Below, one piece after another: positions 37,713-45,860 of a DNA stretch of 64,000 bases. Numbering within the stretch: position 1 is the stretch's first letter; each line of letters opens with the position of its first letter. The DNA lies in assembly GCF_014189535.1 (NCBI RefSeq), contig NZ_CP050308.1, positions 186,001 to 250,000 on the forward strand, in the 5' to 3' direction. The translations under genes and the position numbers were made by a program. Under the pieces are notes generated by a model. That model ran no database searches. It saw only the letters and a program-made list of their open reading frames with translations, and was not told the origin of the DNA. Origin of the DNA: Rhizobium lusitanum (lineage in GTDB: Bacteria; Pseudomonadota; Alphaproteobacteria; Rhizobiales; Rhizobiaceae).

Positions 37713-37921
37713 ATGGGTTCTCTAAGCATATGGCACTGGCTGATTGTTCTGGCCATCGCGCTGTTGTTGTTCGGCCGTGGAAAGATCCCGGAGCTGATGG
37801 GTGACGTCGCCAAGGGCATCAAGAGCTTCAAAAAGGCATGAACGACGACGAAGAGACGACGCCGCCGGCGCAGTCGACAACGTCCCGTACCGTCGAACAC
37901 AAGGCCGACGAATCGAAGTAA
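37713..37921 (+). pseudogene. tatA: tatA with an apparent one-base deletion
   Basis: The N-terminus [20 protein letters not shown], then [21 protein letters not shown], is a textbook TatA transmembrane and amphipathic helix. In the present frame it ends at the TGA 37839-37841 after 42 residues. If one G is restored after AAAAAGG (37830-37836), the frame continues [20 protein letters not shown] and ends in HKADESK at TAA 37919-37921, a normal TatA of 69 residues. The tail loss leaves both helices, so the short protein might still work. tatB and tatC follow intact. A homopolymer error in the assembly is a simple alternative. Confidence 0.85.
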
Positions 37922-37976
37922 TCATGTCGGGCGCGTCAGGGGCTGAAACGCTCGCTGTCGGCCCAGGAGCCTTTTT

Positions 37977-38663
37977 ATGTTCGATATAGGCTGGTCCGAG
38001 CTGCTGGTTATCGCCGTGGTGGCGCTTGTGGTCATTGGCCCAAAGGAACTGCCGGCGACGCTTAGAACGATCGGCAAGATGACTGCGCGTGCCCGAAAAA
38101 TGGCGGGCGAGTTTCGTTCGCAGTTCGATGAGGCCATGCGCGAGGCGGATCTGGACGATGTGCGCCAGACGATCTCCGACGCTCAGAAGCTCAACCCGGT
38201 CAATTCGTTGCGTGAGGCAATGAACCCGCTGCGGCAGATGGGTAACGATATCAAGGCGGATTTGCAGCGTTCGACGACGTCGGACAAGCCTGCCGCCACA
38301 TCGACCCCCGCCGAACCGGTTTCGGAGCCGTCCATGGGACTGCCGGAAACGCCGTCGGTTGCCTCTGCGATAAGCGGGGCGCCTCCGGTCGTTGCGCCGG
38401 CACCGGTTGCCGTTACCCAGGAAACACCTACAAAGCCGAAGGCCGTACGTAAGTCGCCGGCAAAGACACCGGCCAAGACGGATGAGGTGGCTGCTGCGGT
38501 GGCCGCAACGCCGGTCGTTGCGGAAAAGCCGAAGCGTGCGCCGCGCAAGGTCGTCGTAGTTGCCACCGAGGCTCCCGTTGCCGCGGCTCCCAAAAAGCGT
38601 GTAACGGCGGCCAAGACAACACCGGTCGCCAAAACAGCGTCTAAAACGAAGGACAAGGCATGA
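37977..38663 (+). CDS. tatB: Sec-independent protein translocase TatB
   Basis: A 228-residue TatB. The N-terminal membrane helix and family motif are [20 protein letters not shown] followed by [10 protein letters not shown]. An amphipathic helix then leads to a long Ala/Pro/Lys-rich tail from about residue 95. TatBC recognises twin-arginine signal peptides of folded cargo. AGGAG lies 9 bases before the ATG. It overlaps tatC by 4 bases. Confidence 0.93.
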   Translation: MFDIGWSELLVIAVVALVVIGPKELPATLRTIGKMTARARKMAGEFRSQFDEAMREADLDDVRQTISDAQKLNPVNSLREAMNPLRQMGNDIKADLQRSTTSDKPAATSTPAEPVSEPSMGLPETPSVASAISGAPPVVAPAPVAVTQETPTKPKAVRKSPAKTPAKTDEVAAAVAATPVVAEKPKRAPRKVVVVATEAPVAAAPKKRVTAAKTTPVAKTASKTKDKA

Positions 38664-39487
38664 CGGGTGATATTGACGATAAGCCGCAGCCGCTTATCGA
38701 ACACCTCATGGAACTGCGCACGCGGCTGATCTGGTCGCTTGTGACGTTCTTCATCGCCTTCATTGCTTGCTTCGCCGTTGCCAAGCATCTCTTCAACTAT
38801 CTGGTCTATCCCTACAAATGGGCCGTTGTCTGGGCGCATCTCGATGTCTCTAAGGCCGAGCTGATCTATACCGCACCGCAAGAGTTCTTCTTCACGCAGG
38901 TGAAGGTCGCTATGTTCGGCGCGCTGGTCATCGCTTTCCCGGTCATCGCCGCGCAGATCTATAAGTTCGTGGCGCCCGGCCTTTACAAGAACGAGCGTGG
39001 CGCCTTCCTGCCGTTCCTGGTTGCATCGCCCGTTCTGTTCCTGTTGGGCGCGGGGCTGGTTTATTTCTTCTTCGCTCCCATGGTCATGTGGTTCTTCCTG
39101 AAGATGCAGCAGGTGCCGGCTGACGGTCAGATCGGCATTGCGCTGCTGCCGAAGGTCTCGGAATATCTGAGCCTGATCATGACACTGGTCTTCTCCTTCG
39201 GCCTCGTCTTCCAGTTGCCGGTCATCACCACGCTGCTTGCGCGCGTCGGCCTGTTGACGTCGGCGTGGCTGGCGGAAAAGCGCAAATTCGCAATCGTCCT
39301 GGCCTTCATCGTCGCCGCCGTGCTGACACCGCCGGATCCGATGTCCCAGATCGGCCTTGCAGTGCCGACGATCCTTCTCTACGAGATTTCCATCTATGCG
39401 GCGCGACTCGTGGAACGCCAGCGTGCCCGGCAGACGTCTGAGGAAAATGACGAGAAGTCCGATGTCACCAAGACGGATAGTGTCTGA
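38660..39487 (+). CDS. tatC: Sec-independent protein translocase TatC
   Basis: Polytopic membrane protein of 275 residues with six helices. The N-terminal motif [16 protein letters not shown] and the [16 protein letters not shown] segment are conserved in TatC, as is [11 protein letters not shown]. It is the receptor core for RR signal peptides. The start codon overlaps the tatB stop (ATGA), so translation is coupled. Confidence 0.95.
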   Translation: MTGDIDDKPQPLIEHLMELRTRLIWSLVTFFIAFIACFAVAKHLFNYLVYPYKWAVVWAHLDVSKAELIYTAPQEFFFTQVKVAMFGALVIAFPVIAAQIYKFVAPGLYKNERGAFLPFLVASPVLFLLGAGLVYFFFAPMVMWFFLKMQQVPADGQIGIALLPKVSEYLSLIMTLVFSFGLVFQLPVITTLLARVGLLTSAWLAEKRKFAIVLAFIVAAVLTPPDPMSQIGLAVPTILLYEISIYAARLVERQRARQTSEENDEKSDVTKTDSV

Positions 39488-39587
39488 GCGACGGGTCGGA
39501 AACGTCCTTCCATAAGGGTTTGCCAATTCGATCTCCGACCGAACTCTCGGTCGGAGCTATAGTCATGTGTAACGACCTGGAACGACG

Positions 39588-40871
39588 ATGCTTGATATCA
39601 AATGGATTCGTGAGAATGCCGAGGTTTTGGATGCAGCGCTTGCCAAGCGCGGTGCCGAGCCTTTGTCGCAAGGCCTCATCGCGCTCGATGAAAAGCGCCG
39701 CTCCATCATCCAGTCCGTTCAGGATATGCAGTCCCGCCGCAACGCCGCCTCGAAGGAGATCGGTGCTGCTCTGGGGCAAAAGAACACCGAACTTGCCGAG
39801 AGACTGAAGGGCGAAGTCGCCGAGATCAAGGCGTCGCTTCCGGCTGCGGAAGAGGAAGAGCGCGTGCTAACCGCCGAGCTCAACGACGCGCTGTCGCGCA
39901 TTCCCAATATTCCGCTCGATGACGTGCCGGTCGGCAAGGACGAAGATGACAATGTCGTCAAGCATTCCTGGGGCGCTAAGCCGACCTGGAATCACAAGCC
40001 GAAAGAGCATTACGAAATCGGCGAAGCACTCGGCTACATGGATTTCGAACGGGCTACCAAGCTTTCTGGTTCGCGCTTCACCGTGTTGACCTCGCAGCTC
40101 GCGCGTCTGGAACGGGCCCTCGGCCAGTTCATGCTCGACCTGCATACCAGCGAGCATGGCTATACCGAAGTCAGCTCGCCGTTGATGGTGCGTGACGAGG
40201 CGATGTTCGGCACCGGCCAATTGCCGAAATTTGCCGAGGACCTGTTCAGGACCACGGATGGCCGCTGGCTGATCCCGACCGCCGAAGTGACGCTCACCAA
40301 TCTCGTCGCCGGCGACATCCTCGACCAGGAGAAGCTGCCGCTGCGCTTCACCGCGCTGACCCCATCTTTCCGCTCGGAAGCGGGTTCCGCCGGCCGCGAT
40401 ACGCGCGGCATGCTGCGCCAGCACCAGTTCTGGAAATGCGAGCTCGTGTCGATCACTGATGCCGAAAGCTCGATTGCCGAACATGAGCGTATGACCGCTT
40501 GCGCCGAAGAAGTACTGAAGCGCCTCGGCCTTCATTATCGCGTCATGACACTGTCGACCGGCGATCTGGGTTTCGGTGCCCGTAAGACCTACGACCTTGA
40601 AGTCTGGCTGCCGGGGCAGGATACCTATCGCGAGATATCTTCCTGCTCGGTCTGTGGCGATTTCCAGGGTCGGCGCATGAATGCGCGCTATCGCGGCAAG
40701 GACGATAAGGGCACGAAATTCGTGCACACGCTCAACGGCTCCGGCACGGCGGTTGGCCGCTGCCTGATCGCCGTCCTTGAGAATTATCTGAACGACGACG
40801 GCTCGGTCACTGTCCCGGACGCACTGCTGCCATATATGGGTGGTGTGAAGAGGATCGAAAAAGCAGCATAA
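39588..40871 (+). CDS. serS: Seryl-tRNA synthetase
   Basis: Class II synthetase of 427 residues. An N-terminal coiled-coil arm (about 27-100) binds the tRNA variable arm. Motif 2 is [20 protein letters not shown] and motif 3 [17 protein letters not shown]. It charges tRNA-Ser and tRNA-Sec. It lies 100 bases after tatC and 16 bases before surE, as in related rhizobia. Confidence 0.96.
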   Translation: MLDIKWIRENAEVLDAALAKRGAEPLSQGLIALDEKRRSIIQSVQDMQSRRNAASKEIGAALGQKNTELAERLKGEVAEIKASLPAAEEEERVLTAELNDALSRIPNIPLDDVPVGKDEDDNVVKHSWGAKPTWNHKPKEHYEIGEALGYMDFERATKLSGSRFTVLTSQLARLERALGQFMLDLHTSEHGYTEVSSPLMVRDEAMFGTGQLPKFAEDLFRTTDGRWLIPTAEVTLTNLVAGDILDQEKLPLRFTALTPSFRSEAGSAGRDTRGMLRQHQFWKCELVSITDAESSIAEHERMTACAEEVLKRLGLHYRVMTLSTGDLGFGARKTYDLEVWLPGQDTYREISSCSVCGDFQGRRMNARYRGKDDKGTKFVHTLNGSGTAVGRCLIAVLENYLNDDGSVTVPDALLPYMGGVKRIEKAA

Positions 40872-40887
40872 GACTGGCGGTGGGGCA

Positions 40888-41661
40888 ATGCGGATACTTC
40901 TGACCAATGACGACGGCATTCATGCCGAAGGGCTGGCAGCGTTGGAGCGTATCGCCCGTACCATGTCGGACGATGTCTGGATTGTCGCGCCGGAGACGGA
41001 TCAGAGCGGGCTTGCTCATTCGCTGAGCCTTTCCGAGCCGCTGCGTCTGCGCAAAATCTCCGACAAGCACTATGCGCTGCGTGGCACGCCGACGGATTGC
41101 GTCATCATGGGCATCCGCCAGGTCATGGACATCAAGCCGGACCTGATCCTGTCGGGTGTCAACTCGGGCTCCAATGTCGCCGATGACGTCACCTATTCGG
41201 GAACGATTGCCGGTGCGATCGAGGGCACGTTGCAAGGCGTGCGCTCCTTTGCCCTGAGCCAGGCCTATGTGCATGAGAATGGCACACGCATTGTTCCCTG
41301 GGAGGTGGTCGAGGCGCATGCCCCAGCGCTCCTCGGCAAGCTTATCGATATCGATCTACCGGATGGCACTTTCCTCAATTTGAATTTCCCGAACTGCCGA
41401 CCGGACGAAGTCTCCGGAACCGAGGTTACGGCGCAAGGTAATCTCGCCTTCAATCTACAGGTCGATGAGCGCGCCGACGGACGCGGCTTTCCCTATTACT
41501 GGCTGCGCTTCGGCGAGCGCAGCGGCATATTTCGCCCCGGCACGGATATCCACGCGCTGAAACAAAATCGTATTTCGGTAACTCCTTTGAAACTCGATTT
41601 GACGGATTATTCGGTGCAAGACCGCGTGGCGCGGGCGCTTGGGCATGGAGTAGCGGATTGA
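40888..41661 (+). CDS. surE: 5'/3'-nucleotidase SurE
   Basis: Metal-dependent survival phosphatase of 257 residues. The NDDG motif with the metal-binding Asp pair is at residues 7-10 ([15 protein letters not shown]), Ser/Asn metal ligands are in [19 protein letters not shown], and the active-site loop is [10 protein letters not shown]. It dephosphorylates nucleoside monophosphates. Its stop overlaps the TTG start of pcm (TTGA), the classic surE-pcm pair. Confidence 0.95.
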   Translation: MRILLTNDDGIHAEGLAALERIARTMSDDVWIVAPETDQSGLAHSLSLSEPLRLRKISDKHYALRGTPTDCVIMGIRQVMDIKPDLILSGVNSGSNVADDVTYSGTIAGAIEGTLQGVRSFALSQAYVHENGTRIVPWEVVEAHAPALLGKLIDIDLPDGTFLNLNFPNCRPDEVSGTEVTAQGNLAFNLQVDERADGRGFPYYWLRFGERSGIFRPGTDIHALKQNRISVTPLKLDLTDYSVQDRVARALGHGVAD

Positions 41662-42311
41662 CACCTCGTTTGGTCGAGAAGGAAAGCTTCGCAGCCGTTG
41701 TGCTGCGGCTGCGGGCCGAAGGCATACTGGACATTGATCTGATGACGGCCGTCGAACAGACGCCGCGCCTGCCGTTCGTGCCGCTGCAATTTACCGATGA
41801 TGCCTATTCCAGCCGGACGATTCCGATCGAATGCGGTGCCTTCATGGAAGGCATCGATCTCGTGGTCCGTATTCTGCACGGCCTGAAGATCAAGCCGGGC
41901 CATCGCGTTCTCGAAATCGGAACCGGCAGCGGCTTCACCGCCGCCGTCATGAGCCGCATTGTCGAGCGGGTTCTGACGATTGACCGCTACAAGACCCTGA
42001 CGACGGCCGCGCAGCAGCGCATGGATGCGCTCGGCCTGCGCAACGTCATCATCCGCCAGGCGGATGGCAGCGTCGGTCTGCCGGGCGAGGGCACCTTCGA
42101 CCGTATCCTGGTGACGTCGGCTTTCACGACCATGCCGCGTTTCTATGCCGATCAATTGGTATCCGGCGGATCGATGATCGCGCCGCTGATGCTTTCGGAC
42201 GATGTCTGCCGCATGGTGCGTCTCACCAAGACCGGCAGCCGCTTCGAGCGCGAGGAACTTTTCGACGTTCCTTATCAGCCAATCGTGCCGATGCTCGCCT
42301 CTTATCTTTAA
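41658..42311 (+). CDS. pcm: Protein-L-isoaspartate O-methyltransferase
   Basis: Repair methyltransferase of 217 residues that carboxyl-methylates isoaspartyl residues of damaged proteins. The SAM-binding motif is [18 protein letters not shown] (about residues 82-99) and RFVPLQF-like [10 protein letters not shown] precedes it. The start is TTG at 41658, overlapping the surE stop by the TTGA arrangement. This is the intact copy; a second, frameshifted homologue is at 19387. It belongs to the surE-pcm-nlpD block seen also in E. coli. Confidence 0.92.
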   Translation: MTPRLVEKESFAAVVLRLRAEGILDIDLMTAVEQTPRLPFVPLQFTDDAYSSRTIPIECGAFMEGIDLVVRILHGLKIKPGHRVLEIGTGSGFTAAVMSRIVERVLTIDRYKTLTTAAQQRMDALGLRNVIIRQADGSVGLPGEGTFDRILVTSAFTTMPRFYADQLVSGGSMIAPLMLSDDVCRMVRLTKTGSRFEREELFDVPYQPIVPMLASYL

Positions 42312-42481
42312 GACCAAATTTGGATCGAAACGCCCGGCGCATTCCGCATGCGTGACGGATTCGTTTCCTATGGTTAGCAATTCCTCAAAAAAACACATGC
42401 GGTGCCAGTGCTTTAACCGCATGGTAAGATTAACGCGCTTTAATCGACCCATAAACAGTTGCGTCTCAAGTGGGTCGAGTC

Positions 42482-44185
42482 ATGAGTTTCAGTCTTTCGT
42501 CAAACTTCGGTAAATCGGCAGGGAAAGTCCTTGTGGCAGTTCTCCTGGCGAGCACAGCGACAGCTTGCAGTTCAGACACGACGCGCTTCGGCGGGCTCTT
42601 CGCGGGCTCGCCGGATCGGACGACGACAGGTTCCATCAATCGCGGTGGGTCGGGCAGCTTGGATAGTAATACCGTACCGAGGGCAGATGTTGCCCAGGGT
42701 GGTGGCGATCAGCAGCAGGATTATTCGCAGCAGAGCGCGCCGGCCGCGCGAACCTATCCGAATTCTCCATCCGGTTATAATCCTTCCTATTCCAGTGCCC
42801 GCGTATCGACCGCTCCGGTCGCGATCCAGCGTTCCGATCTGGCGGCCCCGACGGCTTCCGCAGCCCCGGCCCGTTCGCGCGGAATGTCCAATTCCGAAGA
42901 TCAGGCGCTTGCGCAGCCTCTGCCGGCGTCGCGTGGCAGGCAGGCGGCTTCCCGAGTGGAACCGGCTTTGGCCTCGGATTCGGCGTCGAATGGTACGCTG
43001 AAGGCACCTTCCGCTTCGACGAATTCTTCCGGCTGGACGACGGTCAATGCGCCGAGCGTTACCCTGCAGCAGGGCGAAAACATCGATCTCCTGTCGCGTC
43101 GTTACGGTGTTCCGGCAAAGGAAATCCTGCGCGCCAACGGCTTGAGAAACAGCGCCGGCGCCCAGCCCGGCCAGCAGATCATTATTCCAACCATGAACGG
43201 CGCAGGGGGTTCCAGCCCGGCGAAGGTTGCGTCGGAAGCGACCGATCTTTCCAGGGGCGGCAAGATGCCGGGTCCGGCCAAGGCTCCCGAGCAGGACGCC
43301 GCCGTGCTGCCGTCCAACGGCCAGTTACGCGGCAAGTCGCAGGCCGGCCTCGCCGATCCGAACAAGCTCGCCGCCGGCAACGGCAAGGGTCCGCTGCCGA
43401 AGGGCAACGGTACCTATGTCGTCAAGCCGGGCGACTCGCTCGCCAGGATTGCCCGTAACACCGGCGTCAGCGTCGATGAATTGAAGCAGGCGAACCGCAT
43501 GCAGTCGGGTGAGGGCGTCCGCGTTGGTCAGGCCCTGAAGCTGCCGCATGGCGCCACCGCTGGTGCCGACCCGATCAGGACCGCCTCCATCGAGCCGCAG
43601 AAGTCTGCCGCGAAGGAGGTTGCCGAACAGAAGCCAGTCGTCGAAGCCGCTGTTAAGCCGGTAACGAAGGCCAGCGCCAAGGTCGCTCCCGCCGATGCGG
43701 CGCCGGATTCCACCAAGCCGCAGGCAGTCGCAAATGCTGCGCCGACACAGTCCGTCGGCGACGCCGCGACCAAGTCCGACGTCTCCGCCGACGCGCCGGA
43801 AGCAACCGGCATCGGCAAATATCGCTGGCCGGTCCGTGGCGCGGTCATTGCTAGCTATGGTTCCAACGTCAACGGCAGCCGCAACGACGGTATCGACATC
43901 TCGGTTCCTGAGGGAACACCGATCAAGGCTGCCGAGAACGGCGTCGTCATTTATGCCGGCAACGGCCTGAAGGAGCTCGGTAACACCGTTCTTGTACGCC
44001 ACGACGACGGCACGGTCACCGTCTACGGCCACGCCGATGCTCTCAGCGTCGCCCGCGGCCAGAAGGTCCAGCGCGGCCAGACGCTCGCCACCTCTGGTAT
44101 GAGCGGCGACGTCAAGCAGCCGCAGCTTCACTTCGAAGTTCGCAAGAATTCGGCCCCGGTCAACCCAATGACCTTCCTTGAATAG
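42482..44185 (+). CDS. NlpD-type LysM/M23 lipoprotein, degenerate peptidase
   Basis: A 567-residue envelope protein. The N-terminus (MSFSLSSNFGKSAGKVLVAV) leads to a lipobox-like TATAC, then a low-complexity Ser/Ala/Pro region. Two LysM domains lie at about 185-245 and 310-360, and an M23 domain covers 443-567. In M23 the first zinc ligand His is replaced by Asn (N468 in SRNDGID), while the D, YGH and LHFE motifs remain. This degenerate form resembles NlpD/EnvC amidase activators. Position after surE-pcm matches nlpD of E. coli. Catalytic inactivity is inferred. Confidence 0.87.
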   Translation: MSFSLSSNFGKSAGKVLVAVLLASTATACSSDTTRFGGLFAGSPDRTTTGSINRGGSGSLDSNTVPRADVAQGGGDQQQDYSQQSAPAARTYPNSPSGYNPSYSSARVSTAPVAIQRSDLAAPTASAAPARSRGMSNSEDQALAQPLPASRGRQAASRVEPALASDSASNGTLKAPSASTNSSGWTTVNAPSVTLQQGENIDLLSRRYGVPAKEILRANGLRNSAGAQPGQQIIIPTMNGAGGSSPAKVASEATDLSRGGKMPGPAKAPEQDAAVLPSNGQLRGKSQAGLADPNKLAAGNGKGPLPKGNGTYVVKPGDSLARIARNTGVSVDELKQANRMQSGEGVRVGQALKLPHGATAGADPIRTASIEPQKSAAKEVAEQKPVVEAAVKPVTKASAKVAPADAAPDSTKPQAVANAAPTQSVGDAATKSDVSADAPEATGIGKYRWPVRGAVIASYGSNVNGSRNDGIDISVPEGTPIKAAENGVVIYAGNGLKELGNTVLVRHDDGTVTVYGHADALSVARGQKVQRGQTLATSGMSGDVKQPQLHFEVRKNSAPVNPMTFLE

Positions 44186-44208
44186 GTAGTGCGTCTCAAG
44201 AGGTCTGC

Positions 44209-44236
44209 AAAAAGCCCGGTCACCGCCGGGCTTTTT
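44209..44236 (+). terminator. Terminator after the NlpD-type gene
   Basis: AAAAAGCCCGG at 44209-44219 pairs with CCGGGCTTTTT at 44226-44236. Because the stem ends in A and T runs on both sides, it can serve the plus-strand gene and the convergent DUF815 gene. Confidence 0.9.
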
Positions 44237-44261
44237 GTCGTTTGAGGATTGGAGGCGTCGG

Positions 44262-45134
44262 TCAGTCCCGTTCGAGCACGATCCTTTGCCGTCCGGCCAG
44301 ATCCTGAATATATTGCCAGGCCACGCGCCCGGAGCGGGCGCCACGGGTGGTCGCCCATTCCAGCGCTTCATGGTGCATCTGGGCGCGGTCAAGGCTGAGC
44401 TTGAAGTGATCGGCATAGGCATCGATCATCTGCAGATAGTCTTCCTGGCTACATTTGTGGAAACCGAGCCAGAGGCCGAAGCGGTCGGAAAGGGAAACCT
44501 TTTCCTCGACGGCTTCCGAGGGGTTGATGGCCGTCGATTGCTCGTTCTCCATCATGTTGCGCGGAAGCAGGTGGCGGCGGTTGGACGTGGCGTAGAACAG
44601 CACATTGTCCGGTCGCCCTTCAATGCCACCATCAAGCGCCGCTTTCAGAGACTTGTAAGCGGTATCGTCATGGTCGAAGGAGAGGTCGTCACAGAAGAGG
44701 ATGATGCGGTGCGGCACGGCCTTCAGGATATCGAGCAGCACGGGCAGCGAGGAGATATCCTCGCGATGCACTTCGATCAGCTTCAGCGAAATGCCGGTGG
44801 CGCGGCGCACGTCCTCGTGCACGGCCTTGACGAGCGAGGATTTGCCCATGCCGCGCGCGCCCCAGAGCAATACGTTGTTGGCGGCGAAGCCTTCGGCGAA
44901 GCGCAGCGTATTCTCGTGGAGGATGTCGCGCACATGATCGACGCCGCGAATGAGGGTAAGCGCCACGCGGTTCGGCCGGGAAACCGGTTGTAAATGTAGC
45001 CGGGTAGGGGCCCAGACGAAGCAGTCGGCGGCGCTCCAGTCGTTGACGGCCGGCGGTGGGCCTGCCAGACGTTCGAGCGCGTCGGCAAGACGGCGGACTT
45101 CCGCAAGGATCAGGGCGTTTTGGTTTTCGGTCAC
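44262..45134 (-). CDS. AAA-type ATPase, DUF815
   Basis: Cytosolic P-loop ATPase of 290 residues of the DUF815 family. Walker A is GARGMGKSS (about residues 92-100), Walker B ILFCDDLSFD (about 145-154), and a sensor-1-like NVLFYATSNRRHLL follows. The exact function is unknown. It stands alone, convergent with the NlpD-type gene and divergent from yajC, as in other rhizobia. Confidence 0.88.
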   Translation of the reverse strand: MTENQNALILAEVRRLADALERLAGPPPAVNDWSAADCFVWAPTRLHLQPVSRPNRVALTLIRGVDHVRDILHENTLRFAEGFAANNVLLWGARGMGKSSLVKAVHEDVRRATGISLKLIEVHREDISSLPVLLDILKAVPHRIILFCDDLSFDHDDTAYKSLKAALDGGIEGRPDNVLFYATSNRRHLLPRNMMENEQSTAINPSEAVEEKVSLSDRFGLWLGFHKCSQEDYLQMIDAYADHFKLSLDRAQMHHEALEWATTRGARSGRVAWQYIQDLAGRQRIVLERD

Positions 45135-45340
45135 CGTTTTTCCTCCAGAATTTTAGACAAGAAGATCGTAAAATACGCCTTGTCTTGTCGGGTATCATGC
45201 TCCTTGCAGGGCTGAAAGGCTAAGAGGCCGGGAAAACGGTACGGCTTGCGGCTGTTTTTGTTGCAATCGCTATGATCGCAACTATATTCCGGCCACCTGA
45301 CGCGGGGCCCGTTCCCGCAAGGAGTTCAAGGGAGTTTTTG

Positions 45341-45691
45341 ATGTTTGTCACCAACGCATATGCGCAGAGCGCAACAGATTCAGCCGCGAGCATCTTCGGC
45401 GGTTCCGGCTTTGAAATGATCATCCTGTTTGTGCCGCTGATGGTCGTTTGGTATTTCCTTCTCATCCGTCCGCAGCGCGCGCAGGCGAAGAAGCGTGACG
45501 AAGTTTTGAAGAACATTCGCCGCGGCGATCAGGTCGTCACGGGCGGCGGCATCGTTGGCAAGGTCACGAAGGTTGTCGACGATAAGGAACTGGAAGTAGA
45601 AATCGCCGAGGGCGTCAAAATCCGCGTCGTCCGCAGCGCTATTTCGGAAGTGCGCGTCAAGGGCGAACCCGTCAAGGCAGACGCTGCATAA
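45341..45691 (+). CDS. yajC: Preprotein translocase subunit YajC
   Basis: A 116-residue single-pass protein of the SecDF-YajC complex. The helix is FEMIILFVPLMVVWYFLLIR (about residues 26-45), followed by the family motif RPQRAQAKKR and GDQVVTGGGIVGKV. GGGAG lies 7 bases before the ATG at 45341; the earlier in-frame ATG at 45272 has no ribosome site. secDF follows 169 bases later. Confidence 0.94.
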   Translation: MFVTNAYAQSATDSAASIFGGSGFEMIILFVPLMVVWYFLLIRPQRAQAKKRDEVLKNIRRGDQVVTGGGIVGKVTKVVDDKELEVEIAEGVKIRVVRSAISEVRVKGEPVKADAA

Positions 45692-45697
45692 GGTCTT

Positions 45698-45732
45698 GAT
45701 GAGAGGGCAAGCCTATAAAGCTTGCCCTCATC
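45698..45732 (+). terminator. Hairpin between yajC and secDF
   Basis: GGGCAAGC at 45705-45712 pairs with GCTTGCCC at 45720-45727; after a 2-base bulge GATGA pairs with TCATC. No T-run follows, so it may slow or process the transcript rather than end it. Confidence 0.4.
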
Positions 45733-45860
45733 GTGCATGGCTCCGAAAATCGGAATCGACTTTCGGGCGGGATTATGCGCAAATTCAAAGTGTTACTGCG
45801 TCCTTTGCATGCCTCAGCGCATGCGGGGCGCAGTAAGAAAAGACCAAACTCGAGAGAGCG

